From Sphingopyxis sp. CCNWLW2 (GTDB lineage Bacteria; Pseudomonadota; Alphaproteobacteria; Sphingomonadales; Sphingomonadaceae), in NCBI RefSeq assembly GCF_037095755.1, contig NZ_JBAWKJ010000002.1:1054001-1118000 (forward strand): 64,000 nt of DNA. Direction: 5' to 3'. Of the stretch, positions 9,720-18,105 are shown piece by piece (positions within the stretch are counted from its first letter, which is position 1; every line of letters starts with the position of its first letter). Below the pieces are notes generated by a model. The model saw only the letters and a program-made list of their open reading frames with translations, had not been told where the DNA came from and did not search any database. Position numbers and translations under genes: made by a program.

Positions 9720-9776
9720 TTAAAGCGACAAAGGATACGCATGTGCGCATCGAAATTGTCTCCTTTGTCGCTTTTA
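9720..9776. repeat. Long hairpin unit 2 of tandem pair
   Basis: Left arm TTAAAGCGACAAAGGA (9720-9735) and right arm TCCTTTGTCGCTTTTA (9761-9776) pair with one mismatch around a 25-base loop. The arms differ from unit 1 mainly by one compensated base change (GCCAC to GCGAC, matched by GTGGC to GTCGC), which suggests the structure is maintained. Confidence 0.75.
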
Positions 9777-9898
9777 CCGCCGTTTGCGGAAAGCCACGAT
9801 TTCAAAGAGCGGGCCCCAGGCTGGCATAGTGCCATAAAGTAGGACAGCGTTTTTTCCGCTCAGCCTATGTCCGCCTTGGGGTGGAAAGCCGACGTCCT

Positions 9899-10360
9899 CT
9901 ACCGTGAAACTAGACCATCCATCCAACTGGTTTCGATCAAGCGGTGTGAACAGTCTTCGACGCTGATTGTTGTCGGGCTCGGCGATATGATGGGCTCGTC
10001 CTCGGTGGACAAACACACGAGCGCTTCCCCATCATATCCATAATGAACGCTACGGCAGCTCACGAGGGAGCGTATCGACATCCATTTCCCGCTGTTTGGG
10101 TCGCCATTATCACGCAGTATCTGACGTAGCATTTGTAGATCGCTGATCCTGATCGCTTCCACATGACCGTATCGCAAGTCCGGAGGGATGGAAGGATCGG
10201 ACACCTCGTTTACATTTCTCATAGCGAACAATGCCGGATCGACCGACACGTGATGTTCGATAAGGCCGGCTATAGGATCAATACACTTCTGAATGCGTGC
10301 ATCGATTGCTGCCTCGTCGATGTTGGCAGCGATCACAGGTGCGATGAGGTAGAGCTTCAT
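9899..10360 (-). CDS. Orphan hypothetical protein, 153 residues
   Basis: I do not recognise this protein. The start at 10360 (MKLYLIAPVIAAN) is chosen because codons further upstream only translate a non-coding palindromic repeat and low-complexity sequence. The product is probably soluble, without signal peptide or TM helix, with an acidic-to-neutral composition and four Cys. GC content and codon use look less biased than in neighbours, which together with the flanking repeats suggests acquired or drifting DNA. No operon partner is evident. Confidence 0.5.
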   Translation of the reverse strand: MKLYLIAPVIAANIDEAAIDARIQKCIDPIAGLIEHHVSVDPALFAMRNVNEVSDPSIPPDLRYGHVEAIRISDLQMLRQILRDNGDPNSGKWMSIRSLVSCRSVHYGYDGEALVCLSTEDEPIISPSPTTISVEDCSHRLIETSWMDGLVSR

Positions 10361-10668
10361 TTGATTGGCATAGACCGATAGGGAAAGTCCGCAACCGGTC
10401 GTTTCCTGCCGCTCGAGAGCGCAGCGTCGCGGACGGGCGATATGGGATGGGGAGCCGCCGTTCCCTTCTTCGTCATCCCGGACTTGATCCGGGACCCACC
10501 GCGGTGCTGGAAATCGTGGACCCCGGATCAAGTCCGGAGTGACGATGATGGAAATATCCTCCCCGTCGCGCAACGATGGGGAGATGGCAGCGCCTTTCGA
10601 CTGCCTTGCGGGCGGCGCAGCGCAGACGGAGAGGCCCCGGTCGAGCCCCTCCGTCTTCAGGGAGAGTG
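10361..10668. other. Intergenic region with dispersed palindromic repeat
   Basis: 308 bp between the orphan gene and the serine hydrolase. Apart from the palindrome at 10471-10544 I see no gene. The opposite-strand frame through it is an artefact of the repeat. Confidence 0.6.
10471..10544. repeat. Dispersed palindromic repeat (PDLIRDP/PDQVRDD type)
   Basis: Arms CCGGACTTGATCCGGG and CCCGGATCAAGTCCGG are near-perfect inverted copies around a 24-base core, flanked by CGTCA and TGACG. Translated in passing, it gives the familiar VIPDLIRDP / PDQVRDD strings that occur widely in alphaproteobacterial intergenic repeats. Confidence 0.8.
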
Positions 10669-12660
10669 TCAGTAATTCACCGTCATCGCGATCAGGCCGA
10701 AGGTCCATGCGACATAGAGCGGCATGATCGTCGCGAAGAGCAGCAGCAGCGCCCAGAGGGTGCGGAACCAGCCGCGCTTTTCCTGACGGACGATACGAAG
10801 ATTCCATGCCGCGAGCAGGGCGCTGCCGACGAGGACGATCAGCCCGGCGATCTGGAGGAACCAGAGCCACGGATCATAGGAGGGCAGCGCCTTCAGTTTC
10901 GACATGCTGATCACCCACGCGGCGACCAGCGCGAGCACCAGCCCCGCCGCAGCACGGACGCCGCGATAGACGCGCAGCGAACGGCGTTCGAGCGTCAGCG
11001 GTGCCTTGTAGTGGCGGCGGATCAGCGCCGCGATCGGCCACTGGAGCAAGGTGATCAGCAAGACGCCGAGGCTGATGTACATCGCGGGCATGATCCACGC
11101 CGCCGATTTCGACGCCGGCGCGCGGTCGAACACCATGAAGGGCGAGATGCCGTCGATGCTCCAGCGCACGGCCTTGCCGTCAACCACCTGCGCGGCAAGC
11201 CGGCCGTGGCCGTCGGCGTTGTGCCAGACGAAGGGCGCGGTCTCGACCCATTTCGCGGGTTTTCCGTTGAGGTCGCGCGCGGCGGGGACGACGAGTTCGC
11301 CCTTGGGACCGACGCTGATCTTCACTTGCCCGAGCAGCGAGGCGATCGCGTAGAAATTCGTCTCGGCGCGGCGGCTGTTGAGCCAGTTGCCGGCGAGCAT
11401 CCTCGCATGTTCGGCCGACGTCTTCGCATCGACGCGCGTCGCGGGCATTTCGTTGCCTGGCAGATAGCGATCGGCGAAATCCTCGAACAAAGCGCGGCGC
11501 ACGGGACCGACCGACGCTTGCTCGCCCGTCGCGTTGAACGACATATAGAGGCCGATATTCTCGTTGGTGAAGAGGTGGAGCGCGGTGTGGAACAGCTGCG
11601 TGTCGCCGAGATGCGCGATCACCTGCCGCCCGTTGATGTTGGTTTCGAAAAAGCCGAGCTCCATGCGGTTGAGCGGCGGCAGGATCGTCAGCGGCGTGTC
11701 GTGCATCATCCGCGCGGTTTCAGGCTTCATCAGCCCCGCGCCCCGGTTCAGATGCGCGATCATGAATTTCGCCATATCGGCGCCGGTCGATGAGAGACCG
11801 CCCGCGGGCGACGGACCGACGATCTCGAACTTCGAAGGGCCCGCCGAAAGCTGGCGATAGCCCGTCGCCATCCACGGCGCGAACGCCTTGGGAAGCGGCT
11901 GGCGGAAGGTCGACTGTGCCATGCCCAGCGGCTGGAAAATGCGCCGTTCTACATAATCGTCGAACGACATTTTCGTCACGCGTTCGACGATATAGCCCGC
12001 GAGCGCGGTGCCATAGTTCGAATAGGAGGGCGTCGTGCCCGGCGTGTAGATGCGGTTCGGGATACCGCCCTTCACAAGATCACCGAGCGGAATCTGGAAC
12101 TTCTTGTCCTCGAACATGGTGAGCTTGCCATGTTCCTCGAACCCCGCGGTGTGCGTCATCAATTGGCGCATCGTGACGGGCTTGCCGTCTTTCAGCGGAA
12201 TCTTGAAATCGAGGTAGGTATTGACGTCGGCGTCGAGGTTGATCCTGCCCGCCTCGACCTGTTGCATCACCGCGGTCCAGGTAAAGAGCTTCGACACCGA
12301 TCCGGGGCGGAACAGCGTGCGCGCGGGATCGACCGAGGTGCGCTTCGCGGCGTCGGCATAGCCGAACCCGCGCTGTGTCAGCACCTGCCCGTCCTTGACC
12401 ACGACGATCACCGCGCCTGCGAGGTCGCCGCGCTTGAGCGCGAACGGGACAAAGCCGTCGAGCCAGCTGTCGACGTCCTGCTTGGTCAGCGTCGCTGAGG
12501 GTGCGAGCGGGGTCGTTACGGGCGGCGCTGCCTTTTGTTCTGCTACCGCCGGTTTCGGCGCGAGAGCCGGCGCCAGCGGCGTTGCAGGCTTTGTCGCCGC
12601 GGTGCCGAGCATCATGGCGAGCGGCAGCAGCGCGAACAGTTTCATCGAGCGCATCGTCAT
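10669..12660 (-). CDS. Membrane-anchored beta-lactamase-family serine hydrolase (paralogue 1)
   Basis: Class C beta-lactamase/DD-peptidase fold hydrolase, 663 residues. After an N-terminal signal region it carries the catalytic SxxK (S121-V-S-K124) and YxN (Y213-S-N215, in SYSNYG). The hydrolase domain is followed by four predicted C-terminal TM helices from about residue 530, so the enzyme is held in the inner membrane with its active site outside. The family includes D-aminopeptidases, esterases and peptidoglycan peptidases. The D-amino-acid operon setting favours a D-peptidase role. It is last in the dgcN operon, its ATG overlapping the amidohydrolase stop. Paralogue at 21532. Confidence 0.87.
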   Translation of the reverse strand: MTMRSMKLFALLPLAMMLGTAATKPATPLAPALAPKPAVAEQKAAPPVTTPLAPSATLTKQDVDSWLDGFVPFALKRGDLAGAVIVVVKDGQVLTQRGFGYADAAKRTSVDPARTLFRPGSVSKLFTWTAVMQQVEAGRINLDADVNTYLDFKIPLKDGKPVTMRQLMTHTAGFEEHGKLTMFEDKKFQIPLGDLVKGGIPNRIYTPGTTPSYSNYGTALAGYIVERVTKMSFDDYVERRIFQPLGMAQSTFRQPLPKAFAPWMATGYRQLSAGPSKFEIVGPSPAGGLSSTGADMAKFMIAHLNRGAGLMKPETARMMHDTPLTILPPLNRMELGFFETNINGRQVIAHLGDTQLFHTALHLFTNENIGLYMSFNATGEQASVGPVRRALFEDFADRYLPGNEMPATRVDAKTSAEHARMLAGNWLNSRRAETNFYAIASLLGQVKISVGPKGELVVPAARDLNGKPAKWVETAPFVWHNADGHGRLAAQVVDGKAVRWSIDGISPFMVFDRAPASKSAAWIMPAMYISLGVLLITLLQWPIAALIRRHYKAPLTLERRSLRVYRGVRAAAGLVLALVAAWVISMSKLKALPSYDPWLWFLQIAGLIVLVGSALLAAWNLRIVRQEKRGWFRTLWALLLLFATIMPLYVAWTFGLIAMTVNY

Positions 12661-13949
12661 TCTCCCGCTGCCCGCACCACGACGCCGCGCGCCATGACGA
12701 AGCCCATGGTTTCGAGGCTGCGCACGTCGGTCAGCGGATCGCCCTTCACCGCGACGATGTCGGCCGATTTGCCTGCCGCGAGCGTGCCGATTTCAGCCTC
12801 AAGCCCGGCATGCGTTGCCGCCCACACAGTTGCAGACTTGATCGTCTCGAGCGGGGTCAGCCCCGCCTTCACCATCAGCGCGAATTCGCGGGCATTCTCG
12901 CCATGTTTCGACACCGCGCTATCGGTCCCGAACGCGATGCGCACACCGCCTTCGTGCGCGCGGCGGAGGGCGTCGACCATAAGCGGGCCGACGGTGCGCG
13001 CCTTGGCGCGAACCGGGGCGGGCATCCAGTCAGCGGTTTCGGCCTGCCGCGCGACGGTATCGCCGGCGAGCAAGGTGGGGACCAGATAGCTTCCCTTTGC
13101 CTTGAACAGCCGGATCGATTCCGCATCGAGGTAGGTGCCATGTTCGACCGAATCGACGCCGGCGCGGAGCGCAGCATTGACGCCGTCGGTACCATGCGCG
13201 TGCGCCGCGACCTTGCGGCCGAGCCGGTGCGCGGTGTCGACGATCGCGACGAGTTCGGCGTCGCTCATCTGCTGGCCGAGGCCGGCGGCGGTGTTCGACA
13301 TCACGCCGCCGGTCGAGGCGGTCTTGATGACGTCGGCGCCCTGCTGCACCGCCAGCCGCACCGCGCGCGCGCAATCGTCTGCGCCCGAGCAGAGCGTCGG
13401 CGAGCGGAACAGGTCGATGATTTCCTGACGATAGCCATGGACATCGCCGTGCCCGCCATGCGCGGCGACGCCGCCCGCGGCGATGATGCGCGGCCCCACG
13501 ACCTTGCCCGTCGCGGTCGCATCGCGCAGCGCGTTGATCGCCTGCGGGTCGGCGCCGAGATCGACCACGGTCGTGAACCCGGCGCGCACGGTGCGCTTGG
13601 CGAAGACGACGCCGTCGAATGCCTGATCGACCGTCGACTTGGTCACCGCGTCGAGGCGGCTTGTCGGGCTCGATTCAAAGGTCAGGTGGACGTGGCTGTC
13701 GATAAAGCCCGGCATGACGAACTGGTCGCTGAGGTCGACGATCTTGCCCTCGCCGACGAAGCCATCGCGGATTTCGGCGACCTTTCCGGCGGTGACGACA
13801 ATCGTCTTGTTTGTTTCGACGCGGCCGCTCGCCGGATCGGCCAGCAAACGCCCGGCGTGGATATAGGTGGTCGCCGGCGTGTCCTGCGCCGCGGCGGGCT
13901 GAACCAGCGCCACGAGCGCGAGGCCGGCGAAGATCGTCTTTTTCATCAT
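12657..13949 (-). CDS. Secreted amidohydrolase (prolidase/imidazolonepropionase-like)
   Basis: Metal-dependent amidohydrolase-superfamily TIM barrel, 430 residues. The start at 13949 follows GGGAG and gives a Sec signal peptide (KKTIFAGLALVALVQPAAAQ). Metal ligands are visible: HVH in GFIDSHVHLTFE, AHAHGTDG, HGTYLD and the Asp of GTDSAV. This subgroup is commonly annotated as Xaa-Pro dipeptidase or carboxypeptidase Sgx9260-type, which remove amino acids from N-acyl-L-amino acids or dipeptides. Close paralogue at 38457. The periplasmic location fits dipeptide processing before uptake. Confidence 0.85.
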   Translation of the reverse strand: MMKKTIFAGLALVALVQPAAAQDTPATTYIHAGRLLADPASGRVETNKTIVVTAGKVAEIRDGFVGEGKIVDLSDQFVMPGFIDSHVHLTFESSPTSRLDAVTKSTVDQAFDGVVFAKRTVRAGFTTVVDLGADPQAINALRDATATGKVVGPRIIAAGGVAAHGGHGDVHGYRQEIIDLFRSPTLCSGADDCARAVRLAVQQGADVIKTASTGGVMSNTAAGLGQQMSDAELVAIVDTAHRLGRKVAAHAHGTDGVNAALRAGVDSVEHGTYLDAESIRLFKAKGSYLVPTLLAGDTVARQAETADWMPAPVRAKARTVGPLMVDALRRAHEGGVRIAFGTDSAVSKHGENAREFALMVKAGLTPLETIKSATVWAATHAGLEAEIGTLAAGKSADIVAVKGDPLTDVRSLETMGFVMARGVVVRAAGE

Positions 13950-13974
13950 GCTTCTCCCTGTTCCGTTATCGCGC

Positions 13975-14985
13975 TCAGCCGATTTCGCGGCCCCAGATAG
14001 CCTCGCCGCACCATGCGTTGCCGCCCTCATATTCGATCGAGGGCGTGCGATCGTCGGCGAGGAAGATCGGGCCGTCGAGATCGACGATGTCGCACAGCTG
14101 TCCGACGACGAACGCCGGCGCCATCGCGAGGCTGGAGCCGACCATATTGCCGACCATCACACCCAGCCCGAGTTCGCGCGCGCGCTTGGCGATCGCCAGC
14201 CCCTCGGTCAGCCCGCCGCATTTATCGAGCTTGATGTTCACGACGTCGAAGCGGCCGACGAGCCCCTCGACATCGCCGAGCGTCAGCGCGCTTTCGTCGG
14301 CGGCGATCGGAATCGGGCATTGGTAGCCGGTGAGGTCGGCCTCGCGGCCGCGCGCCAGCGGCTGTTCGAGCAGCTTGACGTCGGCGGCGACCAGCGCCGC
14401 GACGAGCGCGTCGAGATCGCCGATCGCGAAACCCTGGTTGGCATCGACCCCGATCCAGCATTCGGGCCGCGCCGCGCGCACCGCCTGCACGCGGGCGATG
14501 TCGACTTCGAGGTCACCGGTGAGCTTGAGCTTGAGCGCGCGCGCCTGTGCATAGTGCCGCGCGCCGTCGGCCATCACATCGGGATCGTCGGCGCCGAGCG
14601 TGAAGGTGGTGCGGAGCGGGCGCGGTTCGGCGAGGCCAGCGAGTTCCCAGAGCGAGACGCCGCTGCGGCGCGCCTCGAGTTCCCACAGCGCGCAGTCGAG
14701 TGCATTGCGCGCACCGCCCGCAGGGAGCAGCGCCTGCAACTGCTCGCGCGTCACTCCGGCCTCGACCACGCCGCGCACGCCCTCGATGGCGGCCGCCATC
14801 GCGGGCACATCGTCGCCGAGATAATAGACCCCCGACGCCTCGCCGCGCCCGCTGTGCGCGCCGTCCGAAAGCGTGACGAGCACCACGGGCGTGTCGGTGA
14901 AGACATGTCCGGAGATGCGGAACGGCTTGGCGAGCGGGAGCGATTCAATCGCGAGGTCGAGCGAGAGGGGGGTAGGCGTCGTCAT
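13975..14985 (-). CDS. dgcA: N-acetyl-D-Glu racemase / dipeptide epimerase DgcA
   Basis: Enolase-superfamily enzyme of the L-Ala-D/L-Glu epimerase group, 336 residues. Catalytic features: KLKLTGD (K152, K154), DANQG (D181), EQPL (E207), ADES (D230), NIKLDKCGG (second catalytic Lys) and GNMVGSS. Homologues next to DUF1611 genes are DgcA, which racemises N-acetyl-D-glutamate to the L-form. A dgcN candidate lies at the head of this same operon. The alternative is true Ala-Glu dipeptide epimerase activity for peptidoglycan recycling. AAGGACAATTTCG precedes the ATG. Confidence 0.85.
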   Translation of the reverse strand: MTTPTPLSLDLAIESLPLAKPFRISGHVFTDTPVVLVTLSDGAHSGRGEASGVYYLGDDVPAMAAAIEGVRGVVEAGVTREQLQALLPAGGARNALDCALWELEARRSGVSLWELAGLAEPRPLRTTFTLGADDPDVMADGARHYAQARALKLKLTGDLEVDIARVQAVRAARPECWIGVDANQGFAIGDLDALVAALVAADVKLLEQPLARGREADLTGYQCPIPIAADESALTLGDVEGLVGRFDVVNIKLDKCGGLTEGLAIAKRARELGLGVMVGNMVGSSLAMAPAFVVGQLCDIVDLDGPIFLADDRTPSIEYEGGNAWCGEAIWGREIG

Positions 14986-15006
14986 CGAAATTGTCCTTCG
15001 GTCGGT

Positions 15007-16437
15007 TCAGGGCGCAGGGACGGCGGGCGCCAGCGCCGCCGCGATCTGCGAGAGATATTTGTTCCAGTCGAATGCATGCCCCTCGGGCGTCCACCCGAGG
15101 CGGACGATCACCGCATCCTGCGACGGGATCGCCGCGACGATCTGGAAACTATGCCCGCGCGCCATCACGGTATCTTCGGGCAGACCCGGGTAAAGCTTGC
15201 GGCGCTCGCCTTCGGCTTCGGGCTGGTTCAGCCAGAGCTGCGCGCCATAGACGGGGCGCGGCGCGGCCTTGGTCGGCGTGACGGCAAAATCGAGCCATTG
15301 CTTCGAGAGCAATTGCTTGCCGCCCACCCTGCCCTTGTTGAGATGCAGCAACCCGTAGCGCGCCCAGTCGCGCGCGGTGGCATAGGCGTAGGAGCTGCCG
15401 ACCTGCACGCCCGCTTCGTCGGGTTCGATCAGCGCGCTCGTCATGCCCGTCGGCTCGAACAGCCGCTTTTGCGCAAAGCGCGTCATGCCTTCGAGCGTTC
15501 CGCCGGTCGCGTCGAACACGATGCGCGAGAGGATATTCGTCGTCCCCGACGAATAGCTCCAGTTCGTACCGGGCGCGTCCTTCAGCGGCTTTGCCGCCGC
15601 CATCGCGCCCATGTCGCCCGCCTCGAACAACATTTTGATCGAGTCATTGCCGGGGACATAGCTTTCGCTGAAGGTCAGGCCGCTCGACATCGTCAGCAAC
15701 TGGCGCAGCGTGATCTTCGCGCGCGGATCGCCCTCGCCTTGCCACTCGGGAACCGGCGCGGGATCGTCGAGCTTGAGTTTGCCGTCATCGACGAGCAGGC
15801 CGACGAGCGTTCCCATGATGCTCTTCGACGCCGACCAGCCGAGCAGTTCGGTGTTTTGGTCGAAGCCCGGCGCATAGCGTTCGGCGACGATCGCCCCGCC
15901 CTGCACGACGACGATCGCGCGCGTGTCGGGATAGCCGCCCTTATTCTGTTCGTCGAACGCGGCGCTCACCGCCTTGTCGAGTGCAGCGCGGTCGAGCCTG
16001 GCTTCGGCAGCCGCCGCAAGCCTGGCCACCGGGGCATCCCCGACCGGCCAGGGCTTTGCGGCATTCCCGCGCGTCGGCTTGAGCTTCGCCGCCTGTGCAT
16101 CGAGCGTGGCGGTCGAAACATCGCCGGTCAGCAGCGTGCACCCCGCGACCGGGCGGAACAGCGCAGTGCGCGTCGCAGCGCCCGGTGCCGATGCGGTGAC
16201 CGTCCGCGCTTTGCGGTCGACCGCCAGCGTCACCGCCTTCATAAACGGCGCAAACGCGTGGATGTCGTCGCGCAGCACATCGGCCTCCGCGCGCTCCGCG
16301 ACGAAGATGCTGGCGCAGGCGATCTGTGCGGAAACCGCCGTACCCAGATCTTCCGGCTTCGAAATCGCCGGGGCGGCGGCAAGGGCTGGAGCCGAAGCGG
16401 CAAGCGCAAGGAAGAGGCTGGAAATGTACCGCGCCAT
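15007..16437 (-). CDS. Periplasmic beta-lactamase-family serine hydrolase
   Basis: Secreted class C beta-lactamase/penicillin-binding-like hydrolase, 476 residues, with signal peptide (SLFLALAASAPALA). An N-terminal extension of about 150 residues precedes the catalytic domain with SxxK (S202-A-S-K205) and a YxN-like SYSSG. The third motif region has ARGHSF. No C-terminal TM helices, unlike the two 660-residue relatives in this region. The setting between dgcA and a D-aminoacylase-like gene suggests D-amino-acid amide or D-peptide hydrolysis. Substrate not determined. Confidence 0.82.
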   Translation of the reverse strand: MARYISSLFLALAASAPALAAAPAISKPEDLGTAVSAQIACASIFVAERAEADVLRDDIHAFAPFMKAVTLAVDRKARTVTASAPGAATRTALFRPVAGCTLLTGDVSTATLDAQAAKLKPTRGNAAKPWPVGDAPVARLAAAAEARLDRAALDKAVSAAFDEQNKGGYPDTRAIVVVQGGAIVAERYAPGFDQNTELLGWSASKSIMGTLVGLLVDDGKLKLDDPAPVPEWQGEGDPRAKITLRQLLTMSSGLTFSESYVPGNDSIKMLFEAGDMGAMAAAKPLKDAPGTNWSYSSGTTNILSRIVFDATGGTLEGMTRFAQKRLFEPTGMTSALIEPDEAGVQVGSSYAYATARDWARYGLLHLNKGRVGGKQLLSKQWLDFAVTPTKAAPRPVYGAQLWLNQPEAEGERRKLYPGLPEDTVMARGHSFQIVAAIPSQDAVIVRLGWTPEGHAFDWNKYLSQIAAALAPAVPAP

Positions 16438-16441
16438 ATCC

Positions 16442-18067
16442 TCAGACGCCGCAGCTATGGCGCAGCACCGCGCCCGCCTTGGCGCCGGTATGCTTGCCGT
16501 TCGCGATCGTGACGACGCCGTTGACGATCACAGTCTCGATCCCCGTCGGCGACGCGGTGGGCTTTTCCCAGCTCGCGACATCGTCGAGCTTGCCAAGGTC
16601 GAACACGACGATGTCGGCGCGCATCCCGTCGCGGATCAGACCGCGGTCGGTCAGGCCCATGCGCTGCGCCGGCCAGCCGGTCATCTTGCGCACCGCATCC
16701 TCGAGCGACAGCACCGGACGGCGCTTCACATATTCGGCGATGATGCGCGGGAAGGTGCCATAGGCGCGCGGGTGCGGCAGACCGAGCGCGTCCATCTCGC
16801 CCGCCTTTTCCGACGCCGCGGCGTCGCTGCCGATGCTGACCCACGGCTGCTTGATCGCGGTTTCGATGTCCTGCTCGCTCATCATGAAATAGAGCGCGAC
16901 CGAGCGGTTCGGCAGCCCTTCGAGCAGGATATCCCACGCCACATCGGCCGGATCGCGGTTCAGCGCCTTGCCGATCTCGGCGAGGCTCTTGCCATGATAC
17001 GGCTTGTATTTTTCGCTGAAACCGTTCGCGAGCCGGACATTGGCAAAGCCGCCCGACGCGTGGACGAGGTTCGACCAGCCGGGCATCGAGCCCGCCGCGA
17101 CTTCCTTTTTCATCCGCTCGCGGACCTTGGGATCGCGGAGCCGTTCGATCCCCTTCTGGACCCCGTCGGCCCACACCCAGCTCGGCGCGATGATCTCGAG
17201 CCCGGTGCCGCCCGCGGTATAGGGATAGAGGTCCGCCGCGACATCGACGCCCCGCGCGCGCGCCGCGTTGATCGTCGCCACCGCCTGCGGCATCAATTTG
17301 CCCCAACCGGGGGCATAGGCGGCCTTGAGGTGGAAGATCTCGACCTTCACCCCGCCCTTCTCGCCGATCTCGATCGCTTCCTCGATCGCCGTGACCAAGC
17401 CCTCGCTCTCGTCGCGCATGTGGGTGGCGTAGAAGCCGTCGCACTGCGCCGCGACCTTCGCCAGCGTGACGAGGTCCGACGTGGTCTGGAAGCTGCTCGG
17501 CGGATAGATCAGCGCGCTGGTGATGCCGAACGCGCCATTCTCCATCGCGATCTTCACCTCGCGGCCCATGGCTTCGAGCTGCGCCGGGGTCGGCGATCCG
17601 GCGCCATCGCCCATCACCTTCACGCGCGCCTGCGTCGCCGAATAATAGGTGCCGTAGTTGACCGAGATGTCCTGTTTTTCGAGCTGGCTGAAATGCGCCG
17701 GGATCTCGGCCGCCTCGGCCGGGGGTCCGCCCTCGCCGGCGATGACCGTGGTCACGCCCATCAGCAGCTTATTCTCGGCCGCGCCGTTCTTGACGAGGAC
17801 GCGTCCGGACTGGTCCATCATGTCGATGAAGCCGGGCGAGACATAACGGCCCTTCGCGTCGATTTCCTTGGCGCCGCGCCCTGCAACGCGGCCGATGCGC
17901 ACGACCCGGCCGTCCTTGACCGCGACATCGGCGCTGACCCACGGGCTGCCCGCGCCGTCGAGGACGCGGCCGCCGCGGATCACGATGTCATATTCGGGCG
18001 CCGAGGTGTTTGCGGTGAGCAGCAGCGGCAGCATCGACATCGCACCCAAGAGGATCTTACGCTTCAT
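16442..18067 (-). CDS. N-acyl-D-amino-acid deacylase-like amidohydrolase
   Basis: D-aminoacylase family, 541 residues. Three in-frame ATGs occur; 18067 is chosen because AGGGAGA lies 6 bases before it and a signal peptide (KRKILLGAMSMLPLLL) follows. Visible: the N-terminal beta-sandwich (VIRGGRVLDGAG), THMRDES (first His ligand), EIFHLK (second His ligand), GSDAAA (catalytic Asp). The usual HxH of GFIDxHxH reads GFIDMMDQS, and the zinc Cys of the VxxGNCG motif is Glu (VIAGEGG). Family membership is secure. The altered metal site makes the exact reaction uncertain. Fourth gene of the dgcN operon. Confidence 0.82.
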   Translation of the reverse strand: MKRKILLGAMSMLPLLLTANTSAPEYDIVIRGGRVLDGAGSPWVSADVAVKDGRVVRIGRVAGRGAKEIDAKGRYVSPGFIDMMDQSGRVLVKNGAAENKLLMGVTTVIAGEGGPPAEAAEIPAHFSQLEKQDISVNYGTYYSATQARVKVMGDGAGSPTPAQLEAMGREVKIAMENGAFGITSALIYPPSSFQTTSDLVTLAKVAAQCDGFYATHMRDESEGLVTAIEEAIEIGEKGGVKVEIFHLKAAYAPGWGKLMPQAVATINAARARGVDVAADLYPYTAGGTGLEIIAPSWVWADGVQKGIERLRDPKVRERMKKEVAAGSMPGWSNLVHASGGFANVRLANGFSEKYKPYHGKSLAEIGKALNRDPADVAWDILLEGLPNRSVALYFMMSEQDIETAIKQPWVSIGSDAAASEKAGEMDALGLPHPRAYGTFPRIIAEYVKRRPVLSLEDAVRKMTGWPAQRMGLTDRGLIRDGMRADIVVFDLGKLDDVASWEKPTASPTGIETVIVNGVVTIANGKHTGAKAGAVLRHSCGV

Positions 18068-18105
18068 CATCATTCTCCCTGTCGGCGCGGGGGCGCCGTT
18101 GGTTC

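Larger units (their letters stand above)
9580..9898. other. Non-coding region with tandem hairpins
   Basis: About 320 bp after the terminator. It holds two long hairpin units (9654-9710, 9720-9776). A short open frame on the plus strand (about 83 codons from 9578) runs through both hairpins and has no family features, so I do not call it a gene. The remainder (9780-9898) shows nothing I recognise. Confidence 0.6.

Noticed and set aside
9578..9829. 83-codon plus-strand frame after the terminator
   Set aside because: Begins in the terminator tail and runs through both hairpins; no ribosome site or family features.
10361..10870. N-terminal extension of the orphan gene
   Set aside because: It only translates the dispersed palindrome (PDLIRGP...PDQVRDD) and low-complexity sequence, and overlaps the 3' end of the serine hydrolase.
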